This document shows positions 57,861 to 64,000 of a DNA stretch of 64,000 bases, one piece after another. Every line of letters starts with the position of its first letter. Within the stretch, counting starts at the first letter, position 1. The translations under genes were made by a program, and so were the position numbers. The notes beneath the pieces were generated by a model. That model searched no databases. It worked only from the letters and a program-made list of their open reading frames with translations, and was not told the origin of the DNA. Location: contig QJPP01007584.1 in NCBI GenBank assembly GCA_003996215.1, forward strand, positions 611,481 through 675,480, written 5' to 3'. The DNA is from Jaltomata sinuosa (lineage: Eukaryota > Streptophyta > Magnoliopsida > Solanales > Solanaceae).

Positions 57861-59204
57861 TCAGGAATTGTAGATTGTAGTGTCGGCTGAAATTGATCTT
57901 GTGAACAAATCTGTCAATTCATCTTTGGTCTTGCAAGGCTTGTGTGCATCTTCTGCTGGATTAAATAAGAAGTTCTTACTTCTCATTTCAACTTGTAAAA
58001 TCTCTTGCTTAGTGGAATCAAAGATTCGGCAATAGTTGTCTCCAAATAATAATTTAAATCTTTTTTTCATTAGCTGACCAACACTTAATAAACTTTCTTC
58101 AATATCAGGCACATAAAGAACATCTGAAATTATTTTTGTACCTGAACTAGTGTTAATTGCAACAGACCATTTTCCCTTTGCAGGAATATATTCACCATTC
58201 TCAATTCTGACTTTCTTATTTTTCATAGACACAAACTCTTTAAAAAGATTTATGTCGTATGTCATGTGGTTTGTACACCCACTGTCAATAATTCAAAAAT
58301 TAAATTTTTTGGTTGAAGAATATGTTGCCACAAATAAGTGGTCTTCTTCTTCCTCATTGGCGACTTGGGCATCTGCTTCATACTTTTGAGATTTGCTTTT
58401 GCAAATTACAGCTTCATGACCAAGTTGGTTGCAGATCTTGCATTGTGCATCTGGCCTATTCCAACATTTAAATGGAGGATGACTTTTTTTGCCACAGTGC
58501 TGACAAGGTGGATAATTTTTAAAAAAATTATCTTTGCCTTGAGTTTTGTGACTGGCTGCTAATGCTCCTTCAACCATGCCATCTTGCCTCATAAGCCTCC
58601 TTTGCTCTTGTGCCTGCAATATACTTAGCAATTCTGCCAAGGTGATCTTAGATAAATCTTTTGTGTTTTCCAAGGTAGTAATTGATACTTCGTATCTCTC
58701 AGGCACCGTAACAAGAATTTTTTCAACAATTCTTGAATCTTTAAATTTTGTGCCAAGCAATCTTACCTTGTTAACAATGCTAAGAAGTCGGTCTGAGTAC
58801 TCTTTGACGGTCTCAGATTCTTTTACCTTTTGCAACTTCAATTCCCTTATTAAATTCAACACTTGCATGCCTCATATTTTTTCATCTCCAGTATATTCTT
58901 CCTTCAGATAATCCCAAATTTCTTTTGCTGATTTGAGAGCAATAACTCTCGTAAAAATTATTGCAGACACACCAGCAAACAAAATTGCTTTTGCCTTTAA
59001 TTTTCTGATTTTATTTTTCTTTTGGCTTTTGATCTGGGCCACCGTGGGATTATTGGGCAGCGAAAGAATATCATAATCCACTTCTACGGCTTCCCAAAGA
59101 TCTAAAGCCTCAAGATAGGTCTCCATTCTTACTGCCCAGAGATGATAATTTTCACCATCAAAGACAGGAGGAGTCATCTGAGAAAAACTATTTTCAGAAT
59201 TCAT
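57861..59204 (-). pseudogene. Gag-protease of the defective Copia, unit 1
   Basis: The start at 59204 (MNSENSFSQMTPPVFDGENY) leads into a UBN2-type capsid (HLWAVRMETYLEALDLWEAV). An in-frame TGA follows GDEKI; reading resumes at MQVLNLIRELKLQKVKE. Then come two zinc knuckles (CQHCGKKSHPPFKC and CKICNQLGHEAVIC), an acidic stretch (ANEEEEDH), another stop (TTTTGAATTATT) just before the protease motif IDSGCTNHMTYD, and LYVPDIEESLLSVGQLMKK. After FNPAEDAHKP the frame goes straight to CKTKDELTDLFTRSIS, which resembles the extreme C-terminus of a Copia RNase H. Pol has therefore been deleted internally. Confidence 0.88.
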
Positions 59205-59248
59205 CTTTCACTCATATATCCCTCAAGAAAATAGCTCTAGATACCAAT

Positions 59249-59598
59249 TGTTGGTTTTTTAGCAAAGGAAGTAGGGAAATAACAGAGAAAGATTTAGAGT
59301 AAAAAAATACTGCAGTATTGTCAAAGGGAATTTATTCATTAATAACTCAAATGCTACATTTATAGCTATGATTTCTAACTAGAAAATAGAAAAATATGCT
59401 ATTAAACTTATCAACTAATTCAAATAACAAACAAAGAGGAAACTATTTCCTAAATTCAAGCCACACAGGACTCTAACAAAATTAATTTAAAAATCCTAAA
59501 AGTTAGCTACTCATAAACTAATTTCTGTAAAAGAAATCTTTTACAGATATTGTAACTAGCTATTTTATTTTTGAAATATCCTGAGATATATTTCAACA
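59249..59598 (-). repeat. LTR b of the gag-only array (350 bp)
   Basis: Nearly identical to LTR a (a handful of differences by eye). It is the 5' LTR of unit 1 and 3' LTR of unit 2. The unit-1 primer site (59234-59246 on the + strand as GCTCTAGATACCA) lies just outside it. Confidence 0.92.
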
Positions 59599-59610
59599 CT
59601 CCTCCTTGAA

Positions 59611-60954
59611 TCAGGAATTGTAGATTGTAGTGTCGGCTGAAATTGATCTTGTGAACAAATCTGTCAATTCATCTTTGGTCTTGCAAGGCTTGTGTGCATC
59701 TTCTGCTGGATTAAATAAGAAGTTCTTACTTCTCATTTCAACTTGTAAAATCTCTTGCTTAGTGGAATCAAAGATTCGGCAATAGTTGTCTCCAAATAAT
59801 AATTTAAATCTTTTTTTCTTTAGCTGACCAACACTTAATAAACTTTCTTCAATATCAGGTACATAAAGAACATCTGAAATTATTTTTGTACCTGAACTAG
59901 TGTTAATTGCAACAGACCATTTTCCCTTTGCAGGAATATATTCACCATTCTCAATTCTGACTTTCTTATTTTTCATAGACACAAACTCTTTAAAAAGATT
60001 TATGTCGTATGTCATGTGGTTTGTACACCCACTGTCAATCATCCAAAAATTAAATTTTTTGGTTGAAGAATATGTTGCCACAAATAAGTGGTCTTCTTCT
60101 TCCTCATTGGCGACTTGGGCATCTGCTTCATACTTTTGAGATTTGCTTTTGCAAATCACAGCTTCATGACCAAGTTGGTTGCAGATCTTGCATTGTGCAT
60201 CTGGCCTATTCCAACATTTAAATGGAGGATGACTTTTTTTGCCACAGTGCTGACAAGGTGGATAATTTTTAAAAAAATTATCTTTGCCTTGAGTTTTGTG
60301 ACTGGCTGCTAATGCTCCTTCAACCATGCCATCTTGCCTCATAAGCCTCCTTTGCTCTTGTGCCTGCAATATACTTAGCAATTCTGCCAAGGTGATCTTA
60401 GATAAATCTTTTGTGTTTTCCAAGGTAGTAATTGATACTTCGTATCTCTCAGGCACCGTAACAAGAATTTTTTCAACAATTCTTGAATCTTTAAATTTTG
60501 TGCCAAGCAATCTTACCTTGTTAACAATGCTAAGAAGTCGGTCTGAGTACTCTTTGACGGTCTCAGATTCTTTCACCTTTTGCAACTTCAATTCCCTTAT
60601 TAAATTCAACACTTGCATGCCTCATATTCTTTCATCTCCAGTATATTCTTCCTTCAGATAATCCCAAATTTCTTTTGCTGATTTGAGAGCAATAACTCTC
60701 GTAAAAATCATTGCAGACACACCAGCAAACAAAATTGCTTTTGCCTTTAATTTTCTGATTTTATTTTTCTTTTGGCTTTTGATCTGGGCCACCGTGGGAT
60801 TATTGGGCAGCGAAAGAATATCATAATCCACTTCTACGGCTTCCCAAAGATCTAAAGCCTCAAGATAGGTCTCCATTCTTACTGCCCAGAGATGGCAATT
60901 TTCACCATCAAAGACAGGAGGAGTCATCTGAGAAAAACTATTTTCAGAATTCAT
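59611..60954 (-). pseudogene. Gag-protease of the defective Copia, unit 2
   Basis: Same organisation as unit 1 and almost identical. The TGA after GDERI is shared, so it predates the duplication. Unlike unit 1, the codon before the protease motif is TGG (FNFWMIDSGCTNHMTYD), so the frame from MQVLNL to the end (335 residues) is uninterrupted. The same pol deletion joins FNPAEDAHKP to CKTKDELTDLF. Confidence 0.88.
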
Positions 60955-60998
60955 CTTTCACTCATATATCCCTCAAGAAAATAGCTCTAGATACCAAT

Positions 60999-61341
60999 TG
61001 TTGGTTTTTTAGCAAAGGAAGTAGGGAAATAACAGAGAAAGATTTAGAGTAAAAAAATACTGCAGTATTGTCAAAGGGAATTTATTCATTAATAACTCAA
61101 ATGCTACATTTATAGCTATGATTTCTAACTAGAAAATAGAAAAATATGCTATTAAACTTATCAACTAATTCAAATAACAAACAAAGAGGAAACTATTTCC
61201 TAAATTCAAGCCACACAGGACTCTAACAAAATTAATTTAAAAATCCTAAAAGTTAGCTACTCATAAACTAATTTCTGTAAAAGATTCAGATATTGTAGCT
61301 AGCTATTTTATTTCTGCAATATCTTGAGACATATTTTAACA
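60999..61341 (-). repeat. LTR c of the gag-only array (343 bp)
   Basis: 5' LTR of unit 2. Matches LTRs a and b with a short deletion near 61283. It ends ATTTTAACA, followed by the TAACT duplication. Confidence 0.9.
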
Positions 61342-61841
61342 TAACTCTTGTAACCTACCCCTTAATTCTATCATTTTCCTTGAGATTCATGTAACCTCCT
61401 ACTTTTTGTTCTCTCTTAATTTCTTGTAACTCTTGTACTTATAGGCCATTTACCTCCCAATTTATTTTTCCTATTCAATACTAGGATGAATACCTCACCT
61501 ATAAATAGATGTGGTCTTTCATATTTTTTCAAGTACAAGAAAATATAGAGTACAAAAGAGTTAGTAAAAAAGAGAGTTTTATTAGTTGAAGGAAGGTGTT
61601 CTTGTGTAAGAGCTTTGGACTCAACTCTTGTCCAGAGTTTATTGAGTTATACTTTGTGTGTGGGTTGTTGTATCCTGGAGAGGACAAGTCAAGAAGACTA
61701 CTGCTAGACCGGTGAAAATATTTGCTGCAGTGGGCTTGAATCTTCTTAAAGAGAGCGAGATATTTGCGCCTCACCCAGAAGATAATTTTTATTTTCTTCA
61801 TTGTATTTTCAATTATAATTGTAATTTTCACCATCATTAAG

Positions 61842-62036
61842 ATTATTATTTTATTACTGAAAATAAATGCGAACGTTGATTTTGAATTTCTAAAGTGATA
61901 GAAAAATAATATTTTTAAGCTAAAGTGACCATTAATCTAGAACAGATTCGTAGACCGTAGTAAATAAAAGTACTAATGGCGATTTCATCATTGACAATTA
62001 AGAGATACCATCTCAAACTTCAAGTGCGGAGGCCTC
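61842..62036. other. Intergenic DNA; no gene seen
   Basis: AT-rich spacer after the Copia element. No feature recognised. Confidence 0.4.
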
Positions 62037-62044
62037 CGTTTAAT

Positions 62045-62243
62045 TAGAGGCGGATTTAGAATTTTGCTTTTATAGGTTTAATTTTTAAGATTTTCAGTAT
62101 TGAATTTATTGTAATATAAAAATTATGAATTCAAATATAATATTTATTGAGTTTTTAGTAATTTTTTTACATGTATATCCATACTACGTGTCAAAGTTGT
62201 GAATTCAGATGAACCCGTAACTAAAAGACTATATCCGCCCCTA
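62045..62243. mobile_element. hAT-type MITE (199 bp)
   Basis: Termini TAGAGGCGGATTTAG and CTATATCCGCCCCTA are inverted. An 8-bp target duplication, CGTTTAAT (62037-62044) and CGTTTAAC (62244-62251), has one mismatch. The GGCGGA-containing ends resemble the hAT MITE at 9647-10030. Confidence 0.85.
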
Positions 62244-62281
62244 CGTTTAACAAAAGACATGTCTCCTAAATAAAGTCTTAC

Positions 62282-63285
62282 GCCTCATTTGTTTGCACTT
62301 AATGGAATGGTTCAGACCTTATGTCATTAAGTGCATTTGTTTTTATTAAGATTTAAGCACTTAATTGGTCTGAATAGGTCTTAATCATTAAGATCTAGAA
62401 CAAAGTCTTAATACCATTAAGAGGTAAACTTGTATTGATAATATTCACCACCACTATATCCACAATCACCAGTCACCACCACTTACCACCTTTGTCATCA
62501 CAAACCACCACCACCATTGTCAATCACTATTACCGTCATCAACCACCACCACCAGCCACCACTACTATCAGCCACTACCACCCCTACTACCTCTATCATT
62601 ACATATAATTATTATATCAATTCTCCCTACCATCATCGTCACCTCCAACACCACTGTGGTCAATCCTACAACTAACCAACTTCACCATCACAATTAGCAC
62701 CGTCGCTAACTACCACCAACACACTGTCAACTATTACACATTTTTCAGCCACCACCACCATCGTTGTCATTGTCGGCGCCACCTCCACCACTATCATCCA
62801 CTACCACCAGTACGATCAATCTCTACTACCAACCACATCCACCATCACAACTAGAACTGCCGCCAACTACTAACCTTAACCAACTTCACCATCAACACTA
62901 TCAATCGCCATCATTATGACAGCCACTACAACATCAACTACCTCTACCATCAACTATCACCGCCAACATTACTAGCCACAAACACCAATCATTACCACTA
63001 CCACCATTACGAACCATCTCCATCGTCACTAGCAAATGTAAATGTCTCATTTTTTTAATCAACTAATAATTTTATTTTTATTAAATTAAGTATTTTCTAA
63101 TGTATAATTAATTTTTATTTGAATTGTACTTTTATTTTATTTATTTATAAATAAATTATGCATATTCAGATGTTGAAAAACAAACAGTCTTAATCGTTCA
63201 GTATTCAGATCTAGAGACAATATTTTAATCATTCAGATATGCATTCAGATTCAGACGTTTTAATCTTAATGAAAACAAATAAGGC
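62282..63285. mobile_element. CACCA-rich Harbinger-like element D2 (about 1 kb)
   Basis: Starts GCCTCATTTGTTTGCACTTA and ends TTAATGAAAACAAATAAGGC (inverted). Between them come TTAAG-rich subterminal parts and a ~560-bp core (about 62450-63020) of CCACCA/ATCACCA-like repeats. It has the same design as D1 and is uninterrupted. No clear target duplication (TTA versus TCA). The core can be translated in several frames, but no frame is conserved between D1 and D2. Confidence 0.7.
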
Positions 63286-63426
63286 CTCAAACAAGTAACA
63301 ACTCCAGTGGTGGATAAAGTAGAAATGCACGTTGACGATGTTAAAATTTAAATTTATAATCGACACGAAGAAGTTAGCCACCTTATTTTCTAAGATCCAT
63401 GTTCAATGTAAAGATTAACTTGTAAA

Positions 63427-63632
63427 GTGCTGAATATTATTTTGAGGAAAGTGCTGAAGCTTGTCCTTTCCTATTTTGCGTTACTGTTTTTTCTATTTTG
63501 TTTTCTTCTTTGTTTTTGTTTCCTTTTCTGTTTTTCTCGGTTTTGGGCCACTTTTGGGCCTAAACCGATGTAAATATTCCTCTGTCTTTTTAATAAAAGG
63601 ACCACACGGCCATCCTTTTTTATTAAAAAAAA
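63427..63632 (+). mobile_element. Short non-LTR insertion with poly(A) tail (206 bp)
   Basis: Flanked by a 16-bp target duplication, AAGATTAACTTGTAAA, at 63411-63426 and 63633-63648. It ends in TTTTTTATTAAAAAAAAAA, and contains GGGCCACTTTTGGGCC and AATAAAAGGACC near the 3' end. Poly(A) and a 16-bp duplication are the marks of LINE-machinery insertion. It may be a 5'-truncated LINE, a SINE or a processed transcript; no A/B boxes were seen. Confidence 0.8.
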
Positions 63633-63648
63633 AAGATTAACTTGTAAA

Positions 63649-64000
63649 TAAATAATTTGATTATGTAGATGTTTTTTGCAGTATTAAATATTGAATATAG
63701 CACGTAATTAATACTTGTCGTTTTAGACTTGAAGGTGAATGAATTTGAGATCTTTTGTTAATTGTTGAATCTTAATAGATTTTTCTAGAGAAAAGATATC
63801 AAATACATTTTGAATTTGTCCTGAAAAGTCGATTTCACACTTAAACTAATCTAGTGACTTATTACATACCTATACATATTAAAAGTGAATTTAATACCAC
63901 CCTGAGACGTATAACACGCTCTCACAATATGTGGTGTTTTACACTCGCCCCCAACATCAGCGTCATGTCAGAAATTATAAATTTTATATTTTTTTCTTTA
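63649..64000. other. AT-rich intergenic DNA to the end of the window; no gene seen
   Basis: No open frame, inverted repeat or RNA gene recognised. Confidence 0.4.

Larger units (their letters stand above)
57499..61341 (-). mobile_element. Tandem array of a gag-only Copia derivative (LTR-gag-LTR-gag-LTR)
   Basis: Three LTRs (57499-57848, 59249-59598, 60999-61341) enclose two interiors of exactly 1400 bp, a 1750-bp period. A perfect 5-bp duplication TAACT flanks the whole array (57494-57498 and 61342-61346), so it entered as one element and then expanded, most likely by unequal exchange between LTRs. On the - strand each unit has a primer site TGGTATCTAGAGC, gag, a protease motif, and a polypurine tract CAAGGAGGAG. 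Integrase, reverse transcriptase and most of RNase H are absent. Confidence 0.92.
50821..61836 (+). mobile_element. Copia element (Tork/Tnt1-like), full-length with two insertions in its 3' LTR
   Basis: The 5' LTR is 50821-51594 and the 3' LTR 56085-61836 (interrupted). A perfect 5-bp target duplication TTAAG flanks the element (50816-50820 and 61837-61841). The interior codes in order gag, protease, integrase, reverse transcriptase and RNase H, which is the Copia order. A purine-rich GAGTGAGGGAT tract precedes the 3' LTR. The usual TGGTATCAGAGC primer site is not visible after the 5' LTR. Many stops and frameshifts make it inactive. Removing insertions leaves about 6 kb. Confidence 0.93.
56085..61836 (+). 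repeat. Copia 3' LTR, split twice
   Basis: Collinear with 50821-51594 in three pieces: 56085-56167, 57279-57498 and 61347-61836, plus target duplications. The middle piece carries a ~30-bp segment (GTGGTGACATTACTGTGCC) absent from the 5' LTR. The intervening blocks are the elements at 56168-57268 and 57499-61341. Confidence 0.9.

Noticed and set aside
62450..63020. Threonine/proline/histidine-rich protein from the CACCA-rich core
   Set aside because: The core can be read in several frames with frequent stops, and D1 and D2 do not share any frame.

Overview
This is repeat-rich plant nuclear DNA, most probably from a member of the Solanaceae. The sequence is AT-rich. It is packed with nested LTR retrotransposons and small inverted-repeat DNA transposons, and it carries a tRNA-derived SINE that resembles the TS/SolS family of tobacco and its relatives. 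I cannot name the genus. I see one intact cellular gene: a three-exon KAI2 (karrikin/strigolactone-family receptor, alpha/beta hydrolase) at 19992-22993 on the + strand. It encodes 270 residues with a complete Ser95-Asp217-His246 triad. Almost everything else is mobile DNA or its debris.

Layout. 1-4139: intergenic DNA holding several Stowaway-type MITEs and a Tourist/Harbinger-type MITE. 4140-15548: a tandem Copia array on the - strand (LTR, interior, LTR, truncated interior); a G-rich MITE sits in its first LTR and a hAT-type MITE with tRNA-like modules sits in its gag. 15549-19991: DNA paralogous to 1800-4000, plus a 1.2-kb fold-back element and a perfect 240-bp tandem duplication, leading into the KAI2 promoter. 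19992-22993: KAI2, with a SINE that makes up intron 1 and a Mutator-type MITE in intron 2. 23376-35287: a complete Gypsy chromovirus (- strand, target duplication GTCTT) with an antisense solo LTR inside gag. 35490-48254: a Harbinger-like CACCA-rich element split by a different LTR, which itself contains a Copia gag fragment and a jumble of Gypsy LTR pieces in alternating orientations. 49647-50399: a second Mutator-type MITE related to the one in KAI2. 50821-61836: a Tork/Tnt1-like Copia element (+ strand, target duplication TTAAG). Its 3' LTR contains a 1.1-kb Mutator-type element and a tandem array of a gag-only Copia derivative. 62045-63632: a small hAT MITE, a second CACCA-rich element, and a poly(A)-tailed non-LTR insertion.

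The most interesting observation is in KAI2. Intron 1 is exactly 200 bp and consists of a SINE plus one copy of its 9-bp target duplication (AGGTACTCT). The duplicated AG|GT supplies both splice junctions, so splicing at identical points in the two copies restores the presumed pre-insertion reading frame exactly. This looks like a textbook case of a spliceosomal intron born by transposon insertion. The second structural story is that the two sides of the Copia array are diverged copies of the same KAI2-upstream DNA. This suggests an old tandem duplication in which a second KAI2 copy was lost or displaced.

No rRNA, functional tRNA, CRISPR or organellar genes were seen. All retroelement reading frames carry stops, frameshifts or damaged catalytic motifs, so they are annotated as pseudogenes.
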